Shown: positions 35,401 through 46,092, counted from the first letter of the stretch. The stretch: DNA of 64,000 bases from Neoconidiobolus thromboides FSU 785 (GCA_025603075.1 MU626301.1:1-64000), one strand, 5' to 3'. Numbers and translations are program-made. The notes: a model not told the origin generated them from the letters alone.

Positions 35401-35598
35401 TTAAGTCAATTTAACAATGAAAATACTAATAACAATTATTCGTCACAAATTAGTGTAGTTGAAAATAGATTTAAAGAACCTACAATGACTCAACCATTAC
35501 CTTATTTATCTCAATTAAAATTAGAGCCAATGTCTAATTCTCAGCCGTTATCAAGAGCAACAACAATACGTAAAAAAGTTCGGAAATCTGGATTTTAA
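32500..35598 (+). CDS. Possible TAF1C/Rrn6-like RNA polymerase I initiation factor subunit
   Basis: Exons at 32500-32670, then from about 32718, 32882, 33176, 33599, 33804, 34665 and 34842 to the stop at 35598 join across short introns. The protein exceeds 750 residues. The N-terminal half is rich in beta strands with WD-like pieces (LICIRTMSGFIIIEID, IIQNPRTFIVGNQKSLFILD, YTIATSNQNGYSIYDLRYF), as in a beta-propeller. The C-terminal half is Asn/Thr/Ser-rich and acidic, and ends in a basic peptide ATTIRKKVRKSGF. TAF1C/Rrn6 proteins share a propeller, a low-complexity tail and a final basic stretch ending in GF, so that is my best guess. The sequence diverges strongly and alternatives such as another WD protein remain open. 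One intron holds a (TTATA)n microsatellite. Confidence 0.45.
33500..33560. repeat. (TTATA)n microsatellite in an intron
   Basis: About eleven TTATA/TATTA units within an intron of the 32500-35598 gene. Confidence 0.85.
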
Positions 35599-35817
35599 AA
35601 CAATATATGGATTTGTATATTTTTGATATGTTTATATAGAGAATTTAAATCTATTTTTTTATAATAAAAAATAAACTTAATTTATGAGATCATTCGAGCG
35701 TTAATAATTCTTATTTTTATATAAAACAAAAAGTATATAAAATAAGAATTTAAAATAAATAAACATTCTTTTAAATATTTTATAAGTTTATATATTCTCT
35801 TTCTTTTCTTTTTCATT

Positions 35818-36408
35818 TTATGGTAATTTTAAAAATTGGATTTCTATATGAATACTAGAAACATTCCTTACTCTTGTTTCAATATCTTCTTCCTAAATAA
35901 TAATAATAAGTTTAATAATCATGTAATCTTAGACTAAAAATAAATCCTTTACCTCATCTTCAGGTGTTAAATCTTCAATCACCTTTGTTGTATCTGTAGT
36001 AATTTTTAATTGTGGTTTAAATTCTTCAAATTGGGTTTCTAGCATTAAGGCCAACTGAACTGTATTTAAAGTACAAGAACCAAGACCATGTAAAGATAAT
36101 TTTGGTAATCTATTTATAATTAAAATAAAATAAAATGAAATCAATAGAAACAAAAACAAAAATAATATTAAATATCATAAATACTATTTACCTTTTTTCA
36201 ATTAATCCTTTTTTAACTTGTAAATATAAATACTTCAACTTAGTTTTTTTTGTAATATAAATATCCTCTAAAGTTTGACTTGGCTTTACGGGTAATCGAC
36301 TATTGATTTCAAGGATTCCAGAGGGCTAACTCTATTAGCAAACTTTTCAAGTTTTTTAAAATATCAATTTACTTTCTGTTTTCTCGGTATTACTTGTTGT
36401 TTTGGCAT
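35818..36408 (-). CDS. POP7: Ribonuclease P/MRP subunit Pop7/Rpp20 (Alba family)
   Basis: RNase P matures the 5' ends of tRNAs and RNase MRP processes pre-rRNA; Pop7 pairs with Pop6 on the RNA. Four exons: MPKQQVIPRKQK; then PSGILEINSRLPVKPSQ, TLEDIYITKKTKLKYLYL and QVKKGLIEKR; then LPKLSLHGLGSCTLNTVQLA, LMLETQFEEFKPQLKI and TTDTTKVIEDLTPEDE; then IETRVRNVSSIHIEI to the stop at 35820-35818. The core agrees with Rpp20: the R-L-P...DIY start, HGLG followed by a long helix, the T-x-x-V-x-D strand, and the final (T)R(I/V)RN-S-IHI strand. Exon joins were chosen because only they keep this frame. It converges on the gene ending at 35598. Confidence 0.87.
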
Positions 36409-36968
36409 TTGACTTTGTTATGAAGTTAAAAATGTAATGTTTGGAGATTTTAAAGTGGGATTAAATTAATTGAAATACAAAATCTATTTAAATCAATAAA
36501 TCGAATTTATTTTAAAAAAAGAGTAAATTAAATAGAAATTTTAAGAAATAATATACTTTAATTAGAATTTTTTTATATAAAATTAATTATAGTACCAGCT
36601 TAATAAAAGCATTTAATTATCTCATAAATAAATCTAATTCTTAGTTGAAATTTCACTACAATTTTTAAAAATAGATTAAAACTAAAGTCTAAAAGATAAG
36701 AAGATTAAATGATTAAAAGAATGTTTTAAGTTATTTACCTTTTATCTCTATTAAAAAGTGATTCTAATTTAATGAGCTCAACAATTGAAAGAAAAGGTAT
36801 TTAAGATTAGTGATACTTAAATAACTGAAGCATTAAAAATTTATTTTTATTTTATAAAAAATCAATACGTAACTCTAAAGCTATCACTATTTAAAGCTCA
36901 AAAAAATTAATAATTGAAGTATTTATTATTCTCTTTTTTAAAATAAATGATATCAATAATAATAAAAG
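36409..36968. other. Intergenic, nothing recognised
   Basis: 560 bp of A/T-rich sequence upstream of POP7 and of the Trp-rich pseudogene. Likely promoter sequence; no motif stands out. Confidence 0.5.
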
Positions 36969-39900
36969 ATGAAAGCAAAAGAAGAAACACAATATCAATT
37001 TTTATTATATAAAAATAAACAGGTGATAATTCATAATATGGTTAGTTGTAAGCTTTCTTTTTTTTGAATGTAATAGAATAAATAGAATTAATCTATTGTT
37101 TTTTTTAGTTCGTGTTGAAAATGCTGTAGGTATAATTGATGTCGTTAAGGTTTGGAAAAGGGAATTTATCAGTAGTAAATTAAATTATTTTGATAAAATT
37201 GTAATTTTATTATAAATGTTGATTATAGACGGTTCAAAAAATAATGATATTTTTCTTAAGTTGTGTAATGCTATATTTAAACATTCAAATGAGAGTATGA
37301 AAGTTTATCAGAAGTATTTTGAAAAGATAAAATTAAAATTAGAATTAAGATTAAAAGGAAATTTATATAGTAGATTTTATCAGAAGCTTTTAAAATGAAA
37401 GTTCAGTAAGTTCTTTGGAATTTTAATCTAACTTTAGTTGGTCTATCAAAGTGTATATAAAGTTAGTTATGAAATAGTGGAGGACTTAAAGGGATTTAAT
37501 AAAATGGAGATGCAAAAATGTATTTATTTTATTGGAGATAATTAAGTTAATAAAGAATATTTGAATTCGTTTAGTATAATTAGTCTATTTCGTGTTATTG
37601 GTAATAGTTTTTATTTAATGATATAAATATATCAATAATATGTTAGAATCTTATATTGAACCAAGAAAAAATAAACAGTTAGAATTCACTAATGCAATAA
37701 ATTAAAAATAAATTAAGTTAACAACAAATTTAATAGCTAATGTTCAATAGATGCTTTTATGGAGAGGATATGATATCAAGAATAAATCAAATTTAAAGGT
37801 AAGTAAACTTAGAGATAGTACTAATATTAATGAACAAACTCATAAGATCGCTATTTTAGAAAAACAAACGACTAACTTTACTAAAGTAATATTTATTTTA
37901 TTTTTATTTAATATTGTAATTTTGAAGGTAGATAGAAAGTAAGGACTTATTTATAATCGTATAAATATTATTATACCAGTGTAGGATAGAAATCCCTAAA
38001 ACTCCTATTAATTTATATGAAGGTAGTAACAATTTATAATATTCATTTACATGATTAACAATAAATAAATAGATGCACTTATAGCAAATACAACTAACAA
38101 ACACAATTGAATTTGATATTATTAATACTAGATCATTAGATGAATATCATAAAAGTGATTTTATTGTTTATTTTATTTAAAATTATAATTATAGCTATTT
38201 ACGTGGTATTGAAGATGATCGAGGTTGGAAAACAGTCAATAACATTAATCCTTAAGAATAAGATCTCTTTGAGTTAGCTTGGAATGAAACTCCAACAAAC
38301 AATAAAACAAACATTGGTAATAGTTTTCAACCTGGTGACAATGGTAAACAATCATAATGGCAATAAGTAATATAATATTTATTTAATAAATAGTTTAAAA
38401 CCATGGAACATTTCAAAAGATGAGTTTGTTGATCCTAAAAATAGTTATAATTCTCTAAATGATCAGAGGGAAAATAAGTGAAATCCTTTTGATTCAAGTA
38501 ATAAATCTAATGTTAGGTTAGAACCTCAAGCCGATGAACTTAAATTAACAAATTAGAATAGTTGAAATCAACGAAAAAGGACTAGTTTTCATTAAGACAA
38601 TGATTAAAGTGCATGGTATAATAACAATCAAAGAAATCGAGGAGCCTAGAGTAAGAATAGTTGAAATAATCAAAAGACTCAGGGCAATAATATTACTCAA
38701 AAAAATCAAGGGAATTGAGGTGATATTAATATTCAAGGAAGCCAAACGAATTAAGTAACAATATCCGAACTGGGAATCAAGACATTCAGTGAAATTGGAG
38801 GAATAGTCATCAGGCTGAGAATCATGACACCCAAGGAAGTTTAGGCAACAGTAAACAAGGAAATTGTGGTAGTTATAAGTCTCATAATCAAATTGACCAA
38901 GGAAATTGAGATAGCACTCATTTTCAAAGCCAAACTAACCAAGATACTTGGAGTAGTAACGCCTAAACTGGAAACAATAATCAGCAGGGAAGTTAGGGAT
39001 CTAAACCCAAAGGTGGAAATACTTGAAGTAACGATAGTCAAATTTCCTATCAAAATGATACTCAAAACCAAACAAATGCTGATACCAATTTTAAACCAAG
39101 AGATGTCCAAGACAATCAAATAAGATGGAATGATAATCAAAGCCCTGATTAACCTGAAGAGGTAATAACCCAAATTTTAAGTCAGGCAGTGCCCAAAGTA
39201 ATCAAGGAACTTAGAATAATAATGATTCGCACCAAAATCAAAGAGACAGCAATCCCAATTCTAGCCTAAGGGGCAATACCTGAGGTAATTATAGAGGAAA
39301 TAGAGGAATAAATAGTAAAAGAAGGGGCGACTATAATCGTAGTTTCAATGATCAAGGTAATAATACTGAGGAATGGGGTGATAAGCCTAGATCAAAGATA
39401 GATTGGAGCAGAAGTTTGAACGTAGCAGGAAGTAGTTAAAACATTAACAAAACCAATCTACAAGGCTGGGGTAATAGTCAATCGAATCCAGTAACTAAAA
39501 TCAAAATAGAGAGTAATTGAGCTAAGAGTGATAGTAAAATATGAAACGACATAGGAGACTGGGGTAATGATTAACTGAATACAAGCAAGCAGGATGGTAA
39601 TTGAACTAGTAACGTCAAGTTTGAAAAAATGGAAATTTAACAAAGCAACTAGACTAATAATAATAATGCTACAGCGAACACCCAAAGAGATAACTGGACT
39701 AATAGCAATCAGTCTGAAAAGGAGAATACTTAAGGAGGTAATTGGACCTGTAATAGTTAACCTGTAAGAGTGGATACCCAGTGAAGAAATTGGGCTGATA
39801 ATCCTGAGCCCAAAAAAGTGGACACTTAAAAAGACAACCAGTCTGACAATTTTCAATCTAAAAGAATAAATTCTTGCGAAGATAATTGGTTTAATAATAA

Positions 39901-40519
39901 TAATGTTATCGCAGATACTGTATTAGAAGATTGGACTTCAAGGGTTAAAATAGAAAAACGATCTAATAATGAGCAGTCCGGGCAACCAAGTACTCAAAAA
40001 AGTAATTGGAATAACAAAAATATTATTTCAAATACTGTACAAGGAGATTGGGCTCTAAAAGTCAAAAAGGAAAAGTGGATAGTACTGAACAACTCAAGAA
40101 AAAAGATACAAAAGCAGATAATTGAGGTAATATTATTATTATTATTATTGAAAGTACTAGAGGAAATTGGACTTCAAAAGCAAAAATGGAAAAGGCTGAT
40201 AACTAAAAACAACTCAAGGAAGAAAATATGTAAGCAAATAGTTATAATAAAAATACTAATATTACAGAGACTGTATAAAGTTCATGGACCTCAAAAGTTA
40301 ATTAACCTAAAAAACTAAATGCTGGACAAAGTAGAAATAACGATATTAATACTACGGAAACTACTAAAGGATTATGGACCTCAAAAGTCAAGAAAGAACG
40401 AAGGTGGTATGGTGACCTGGAGAGTAATATTACTATAAATATGAAATCTATAGAAAGCTTGAATATGGATGATTTGGATGATAATGATGATATCTTAGAA
40501 CTAGATTTAAATTGCTGAA
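36969..40519 (+). pseudogene. Large Asn/Gln/Gly/Trp-rich protein gene, dead
   Basis: From a likely ATG at 36969, coding-like frames continue for 3.5 kb but carry many stops and several frameshifts. The N-terminal part (to about 37400) reads as a helical globular domain (NAVGIIDVVKVWKREF, FDKIVILL, MLIIDGSKNNDIFLKLCNAI), faintly ANTH-like. Further on come DLFELAWNE and WNPFDSSNK-type short motifs (DLF and NPF, used by endocytic adaptors). About 38530-39860 is dominated by Asn, Gln, Gly and Ser with regularly placed Trp. From about 39890 to 40420 five copies of a 39-residue repeat follow (see separate entry), then an acidic end (LNMDDLDDNDDILELDLN). Between 38780 and 39160 one frame holds six stops (38790, 38907, 38964, 38994, 39024, 39150), each readable as a Trp or Gln codon changed by one transition. 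No intact family member is in the window. Confidence 0.6.
39890..40420 (+). repeat. Tandem repeat of about 117 bp (39 codons) with a W-T-S-K-V-K core
   Basis: The Trp codons of five units begin at 39932, 40049, 40168, 40285 and 40375, so spacings are 117, 119, 117 and 90 bp. Unit cores are DWTSRVKIEK, DWALKVKKEK, NWTSKAKMEK, SWTSKVN and LWTSKVKKER. Each is preceded by an Asn-rich stretch and an acidic or Thr-rich lead (IADTVLE, ISNTVQG, IESTRG, ITETV, TTETTKG). Off-multiple spacings mark small frameshifts of the dead gene. Confidence 0.75.
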
Positions 40520-40682
40520 ATTTATTCTTAGATGAAAGGTATTCTAGAAAAATAAAAATGATAATGATCAAAATAGTGGGAAAAAGGACAAAGATTTGAA
40601 AAACAAAAGAGGATCTCGAGAGCAGTGAGGCAATGATTATCAGGATGGGGAAGATAATTGATCAATCGAGATTTTAAGTTAG

Positions 40683-40798
40683 TATGGGGATATGTTTTTT
40701 TGTTTAAGAATTTTACCAACAATTTTTCTATTTTTAAGCGCTGTTTGAACAGAAAAATTGTTGGTAAAATTCTTAAACATAAAAATACATCCCCATAT
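40683..40798. mobile_element. MITE copy 8, near-perfect palindrome form
   Basis: TA|TGGGGATATG ... CATCCCCA|TA. Both halves are the same arm: GTTTAAGAATTTTACC with AACAATTTTTCT on the left, and AGAAAAATTGTTGG with TAAAATTCTTAAAC on the right, around a centre near TTAAGCGCTGTTTGAAC. Other copies have two different halves. It lies about 160 bp after the end of the Trp-rich pseudogene. Confidence 0.85.
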
Positions 40799-41472
40799 AT
40801 TATTATATTTTAGTGTTTGAAAAATATAATAGAATATTAAGTTGCTTTTTATACCATTCTATTATTATTTGATAGTAAATTATTTATTAAATTAAAAGGG
40901 TAATATAAAGTTTGATTTCAATATATATAATTTTATTATTATTATAAATAAGGAATGCTCTTTTTAACTCAATGGAGTAAGTCATTAGTAGCAATCATAG
41001 TCATTTTAAAAAGAACCTATTAAGAACTGTTATTTCCTTTTTCTATAAGTTACATACTCTTGACTTTTACTAATTCTATCGCTTTAAACCTTAATTTATC
41101 TCTTAAGTTTCTTAATTTTAATACTTGGCATTACTTAGTTTAAAATTTTAAAAATAAATATTGTATGTTTTGATTTCAAAATATTACACAATATAAAACA
41201 TGTAACACCTTGTTATCCAAAAAGCAACTTATTCTAATCAAGAAATTCCATAAATTTATGTTAAGTTTATACGATTAAACTTATTTAAAATCTATAAAGT
41301 ACCTACTCTGATTAGTTATAAAATATAAATAGTATTCATCTAATAATATATAATATAATAAGTATTATAATAATAAATAATAATACAATTATAACAAGTG
41401 AAAAATTAAGTAATAATAATATAAGTTTACTTTATACAAAGATTTATTAAACAGATAATAAAATAGATTAAA
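40799..41472. other. Intergenic, nothing recognised
   Basis: A/T-rich sequence after MITE copy 8 up to the 3' end of the hydroxylase gene. TATA-type microsatellite near 41340-41400; no coding segment. Confidence 0.5.
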
Positions 41473-42552
41473 TTAATTGTCACGTTTTACAACATGAATG
41501 ATATTAGGAGATTCATCAGTTAATACAGTATCAAATACATAATCCCAAACTTTAGAAGTTATACCAAATCCAACTTGATAATTAGAATGATGATGTGCCA
41601 TATGATACGATTTCATTTCTTTAAAATAATTAAAAAATATATGACCATGATGAACATAGTAATGAACTAAATCATAACATATGTAACCAAATACTCCACC
41701 AGATAACAAAGCAAATCTTATTCCATCTAAAGAACTATCGTTTAAAATTAAAGATACTATTTTATATAAAGGTAAGCCTAAAGCAACACCAAGTACAGGT
41801 GGTAATACTAATCGCATTCTATCCATTGGAATATAGTGATGAACACCGTGCAAAAGAAAATGTACAAATAAAAAGAAAGGAGTATCAGGTACTAAATCAT
41901 CTAAATGAAATAGAAATCGGTGGATTGAATATTCAATTAATGTAAATATAAATATACCCCCAATAAAACAATAACCCATAATATTATTGGCTGTATTTAA
42001 ATTATAAGAAAGTAATAAAAAATAGAAGCATACAGGTAACCAAAAGGTAGGTATAACATACCAAGCAGTACGAGTTAACATTTCTAAAAATGGACTTGAA
42101 AAAAAGATAGGAGATTCTTTTGTATAACGTGGGGTATGTACTTGTTTTAAATAAAATTCTTTTGAAAAGTTATTAAAAAACATTTGTTCAAATAAAGCAC
42201 CATTTAAATCTAAAAACTTTTCTTCTTTTAAATCTTTACTTATATCCGTATAAGTATGATTTCCTTTATGCGCAAAACTATCTGCTTTACCACCTGCTTC
42301 TCTAACTTCCCCAATTAAAAATTCATCTAATATATTGTGGGCATTCTCTGAGTGTCTATAACTGATTGGATCATTGAATATATTTGTTATATCTTTACCA
42401 CCATATTTTAATATTAAATCTTCACCCCCTGGATGGTCTTCTGCAAATTCGGTAACATCATAAATTTTACCTTTATAAATAACCCAACAGGAATGAGTGG
42501 TATTATGTAGTTTAACTTCTTCAGGCGTATATGCTTGTAATACACTAATCAT
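41473..42552 (-). CDS. SCS7: Fatty acid 2-hydroxylase with N-terminal cytochrome b5 domain (Scs7/FA2H)
   Basis: It adds the 2-hydroxyl to the very-long acyl chain of ceramides in the ER. I chose ATG 42552 (359 residues), where the protein opens with MISVLQAYTPEEVKLHN; an upstream in-frame ATG at 42591 would add 13 residues with no family match. The cytochrome b5 domain spans residues 5-80, with the haem motif EDHPGG and the second His in YRHSENA. The hydroxylase domain has four TM segments and the di-iron His motifs HRFLFH, HGVHH, HYYVHHG and YHMAHHH. There are no introns, in contrast to most neighbours. All ligands are present, so it should be active. Confidence 0.94.
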   Translation of the reverse strand: MISVLQAYTPEEVKLHNTTHSCWVIYKGKIYDVTEFAEDHPGGEDLILKYGGKDITNIFNDPISYRHSENAHNILDEFLIGEVREAGGKADSFAHKGNHTYTDISKDLKEEKFLDLNGALFEQMFFNNFSKEFYLKQVHTPRYTKESPIFFSSPFLEMLTRTAWYVIPTFWLPVCFYFLLLSYNLNTANNIMGYCFIGGIFIFTLIEYSIHRFLFHLDDLVPDTPFFLFVHFLLHGVHHYIPMDRMRLVLPPVLGVALGLPLYKIVSLILNDSSLDGIRFALLSGGVFGYICYDLVHYYVHHGHIFFNYFKEMKSYHMAHHHSNYQVGFGITSKVWDYVFDTVLTDESPNIIHVVKRDN

Positions 42553-44322
42553 CGTAAGATATAAATATTTTAACTCTTTTAAAATTTTCACCTTTGTATT
42601 TTGATTTACCTTATATACTTTCAGTTAGAGGAAAATTTATTAACCAATGAAATGAGCTATTAACACCCAGTTGGAATAATTATCTTAAACCGATACCCTT
42701 AACTAGCCACTTTATTAAATCAAAATTTACCTCTAATTCTACTACAAAACAGTTATTAAAAGAGAGAGAATAATTTAACTATATAATTATTACATACTGT
42801 TAAAGTGTATCTTCTGTATATAGTATATATAAAAATATATATATTCATAATATTGTGAATATTTAATGTTTTATTTTAAATAAAGGATTACGGAACAACT
42901 ACGTAAATTGGATTATCCTCTAATAATTTCTGATTTCTAATGTTTATCCTGCATTTATAAAAAAACCAAAATTTACCCCAACAAAAGTAACAAATTGATT
43001 GGTAATTAATTTCATGAATCAAAATGAAGCAGTTATGAGATCATTAGGGACTATGAGCTAAGAATTGAACCTAAAGTTAAGAATTACTAATTTTGGGGTG
43101 GAGCATGGTTAGCTAAATTAATAAAAATATTTTTTATCATTCCTATTTTTTGGAATATTTTATTAAGCATTTAAGGAAGTTAAATAAATTAGTAATTCAA
43201 ATTGAAAAAAGTTCTTTCTCACCCTGTTAAATTTTATTACAAATTGTTCAATATTTGTTACTCATATTATGTTGCCAAGTACCAAAAAAATGTAGTAACT
43301 CTTTTTATAAAAAAATAAATACAATAGCTTATCAATAAAAGAATTACACATTTATTTTTTTATCTATAAAGAAAAAGATGGGATCTGATGGATAAATAGG
43401 ACCCAAAACTTTGAATTTTGCGATAAAAATTTATTGAGGATTACCCTTTTTTATTAACACTTTTGAAGTTTACTTAAGAATAAATTTATCTTTCGATCAT
43501 TTCAATTCTCATTATTTATCATTCTGCTTTATTTTACGCAGTATTTTAAATTTTAAGGTTAGCTTTATGGGAAAGTTGATCTGTATATTAATCACTCAAT
43601 AATTTCAATTGTAAAAAATAAATGGCAGAAATTTTAATATATTATATAATACTAAAATTAAAATAAAGATATCAGCTAAATTAATATATCTATTTATATT
43701 ACTAAGATTAATTTTTAATATAAAATTAAAAAATTGAAACTTTAAAATAGATAAATGGAATGAACTTTGGCTTTAAAATATGGCATTTAATATGAGCTAA
43801 CTTTAAATTCTTTTTGTTTTTAGCAAGAGCCGAATTAGGTTTAAAACATTTTAATTTGAACAAATTATAAATCGGAACTTAATCTATTTTGATGTATTTG
43901 TCATTCATTTTACTTAACTGTATTATAGAGCTTTTGAGGTATGACTAATATGCTCATTTCATTCAAGTCTTATATTAGAGCTAAGGGATTTATAAATAAT
44001 CCGTATAAATGTCATATATTTTATTATAAATTTCATAAAAATTTTGCTCAATATTCTAGATGTTAACTAAAAGCTAGTTTTTTTTATCCTAAAATTAGCC
44101 TAAAATAAAAAAAGTTGGGAATTAAAATCATCCAAGAGTTGATAAGTAAAATTTTAGAATATGGGGATGTTTTTTTTGGCTTCATTACTTTTTCCATTTT
44201 TTAAGCGCTATTTGAGTGCAAAAATTGTTAGTAAAATTCTTAAACATAAAAATACATTCCCATATTAAACATGTTTGAATATTTACTATAATGAACGTGT
44301 ATTAAAAAAATAATAAAAATAT
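42553..44322. other. First part of a 4.8-kb gene desert
   Basis: 1.8 kb upstream of the hydroxylase gene. MITE copy 9 lies at 44159-44266. I see no coding segment or other RNA gene. Confidence 0.5.
44159..44266 (-). mobile_element. MITE copy 9
   Basis: TA|TGGGGATGTTTTTTT at the left and ACATTCCCA|TA at the right. Inside: GGCTTCATTACTTTTTCC, TTAAGCGCTATTTGAG, TTGTTAGTAAAATTCTTAAAC. Reverse orientation relative to copy 2, well preserved. Confidence 0.85.
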
Positions 44323-44392
44323 GCGTAAACTGGGAATCGAACCCAGGCCACTTCTTTGGAAGAGAAGTATTCTACCTCTATACTATTTACGC
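44323..44392 (-). tRNA. tRNA-Gly (anticodon UCC)
   Basis: Read on the minus strand it starts GCGTAAATAGTATAGAGG and ends GTTTACGC. The acceptor stem GCGTAAA pairs with TTTACGC. The D arm holds AGAGGTAGAAT. The anticodon stem is ACTTCT/AGAAGT with loop CTTCCAA, so the anticodon is TCC. The T arm is CTGGGTTCGATTCCCAG with the normal GTTCGA(T)TC box. There is no intron, and the CCA end is not encoded, as is usual in eukaryotes. The gene lies 57 bp from MITE copy 9. Confidence 0.93.
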
Positions 44393-44840
44393 TCAACATA
44401 ACATATAAATTAAAATAAATAAAGATTAAAATTATTTTCTGGAGTTTTATTGATTATTTTAATTCTAATATTGGAAATCCTTTTGCTTTGTAATAACGCA
44501 CCTTTTTTAATATATAGTCATTTAGTAACCCAAATAGGTTTCTATTATTAGATTGATTACATATATGTTACGTTAGAACGAAGGATGTTAATAAAGTTAT
44601 TTATCACTGAAAGATCACAACATCCAAAATATTATAAATTCTTATTATTTTATATCAAATCAAACTATATTTTTAATCACTATATTTTTAATCACTATAT
44701 TAAATTCAAACTTATTATGTTATTGGGTTTTAAATATCAGTAAAAAATATATTTCTCTTTTTTTAAAATAAAAATGTTTGAATTTAATAAATCTATTTTA
44801 AATAATATTCATCCCACATAGTTGGTATGAATTATTTACC

Positions 44841-44944
44841 ATTTGTGTTTTTTTTGACTTCATTACTTTTCCATCTTTTAAGCACTACTTAAAAATGAAA
44901 AAATTGTTAGTAAAATTCTTAAACACAACAATACATTCCCATAT
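44841..44944 (-). mobile_element. MITE copy 10
   Basis: The left TIR is eroded (ATTTGTGTTTTTTTT). The right end is ACATTCCCA|TA. Inside: GACTTCATTACTTTTCC, AAGCACTACTT, TTGTTAGTAAAATTCTTAAAC. Confidence 0.75.
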
Positions 44945-45345
44945 CTTATTTTTTCCCCTCATGTCAAGCATAAGAAAATTGTTTCCATATTCTTATTAGA
45001 CCTAGAGTATTATTGTTTGACTACTGATTACTTTCCCTTCATAATTCAAAATTATGTTAATATTCTTAGCTATATCACTTGTTTTTTATTTTGTTTGTCA
45101 TGATTTATAATATGAATGTTCCTAACTTTTACTTTATTAATTGCTTTTGGTGTCATAAATAAATAGTACTTTATTTAGATAGATATCAAAAAATCAAATA
45201 GTTGTAATTGACCAAACTGATATTATAACATACTTATATAATAAAAAACTTTTCAAAAATAGTTACAAATATTTTTCATTTTTATTTTTTGCTTTCAAAT
45301 TATATAATTTTATTAGGTGTTTTAATAAAGACAAAATAAATTATA

Positions 45346-45452
45346 ATATGGGGATGTATTTTTCTGTTTAAGAATTTTACTAACAATTTTTGCACTCAAA
45401 TAGCGCTTAAAATATAGAAAAATTTCTAAACAGAAAAACACATCCCCATATG
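45346..45452 (+). mobile_element. MITE copy 11, hybrid with repeated arm
   Basis: TA|TGGGGATGTATTTTT at the left, ACATCCCCA|TA at the right. The left half is the usual TTCTGTTTAAGAATTTTAC arm with AATAGCGCTTAAAA. The right half ends AATTTCTAAACAGAAAAAC, a copy of the left arm inverted, in place of the usual GTAATGAAGCC block. Confidence 0.8.
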
Positions 45453-46092
45453 TTATATGTTAAGTTACTTTAATGTTAGGATCGAAAGTGTCGATGATTA
45501 AGAAGTCAGTATTAATCTAAAAAAATATGCAATACACGAAAACAAAAATAGCTTGAATTTTTATATTGAAAACAAGTGTCAGGTGTACTCATCTAAATCC
45601 AATGGTAATTATAGCATTTTAATATTATCCACATTATTTAGGAAAGTAAATTTATTTAATTATTTTAATTGGTTTATTACATTTTAGTGTAATTATTAAA
45701 TATCAAGTTCATTATATTTTCATTTATTTTACCATCTTACTTAACGGGATATATTTAAGTATTTAATATTATCTCAATCGACTTATTAGATTCCAAACAT
45801 TTTAAATTTTATCTGTTCTACTATAAATTCCTATATTTTTACTCAAATAACATCATGAGATAGGTATTAAATCTTTACTTGAATACAAAATCTTTAAACT
45901 TTAATAATACTATTGGTACTTTTAACAGCAATACCTTTCGTAACTTATTATAAATGAATCTACCCTAATGGCCGAGTCTATCTATATTGTTTCCTGGGAT
46001 CTTCTAATGAACAGGTTTAGGTACGTTCCAATTAGCTTTTTCACTAATCTAATGCTTATCTATGTTCCTAGATAACCCTTTATAATAGTAGT

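Noticed and set aside
38841-39856. Long minus-strand frames rich in Ile, Leu and Ser, looking like membrane proteins.
   Set aside because: They are antisense to the Asn/Gln/Trp-rich pseudogene, whose codon bias leaves the other strand open. They have no start context or motif.
38500-40500. A nuclear genetic code in which TAA/TAG mean Gln and TGA means Trp, suggested by the many in-frame stops at Gln and Trp positions.
   Set aside because: Intact neighbours (Aquarius, tyrosinase, LPMO, hydroxylase, V-ATPase B) have long frames without any in-frame stop and end at ordinary TAA or TGA. Frameshifts also break the region. A dead gene explains it better.
36969-40519. Calling the Trp-rich relic an Argonaute-hook (RITS/Tas3 or SPT5-like) protein.
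   Set aside because: The GW/WG pattern is suggestive, but Trp spacing in low-complexity sequence can arise otherwise, and no partner domain such as SPT5 KOW or a chromodomain was found. Kept only as a hypothesis.
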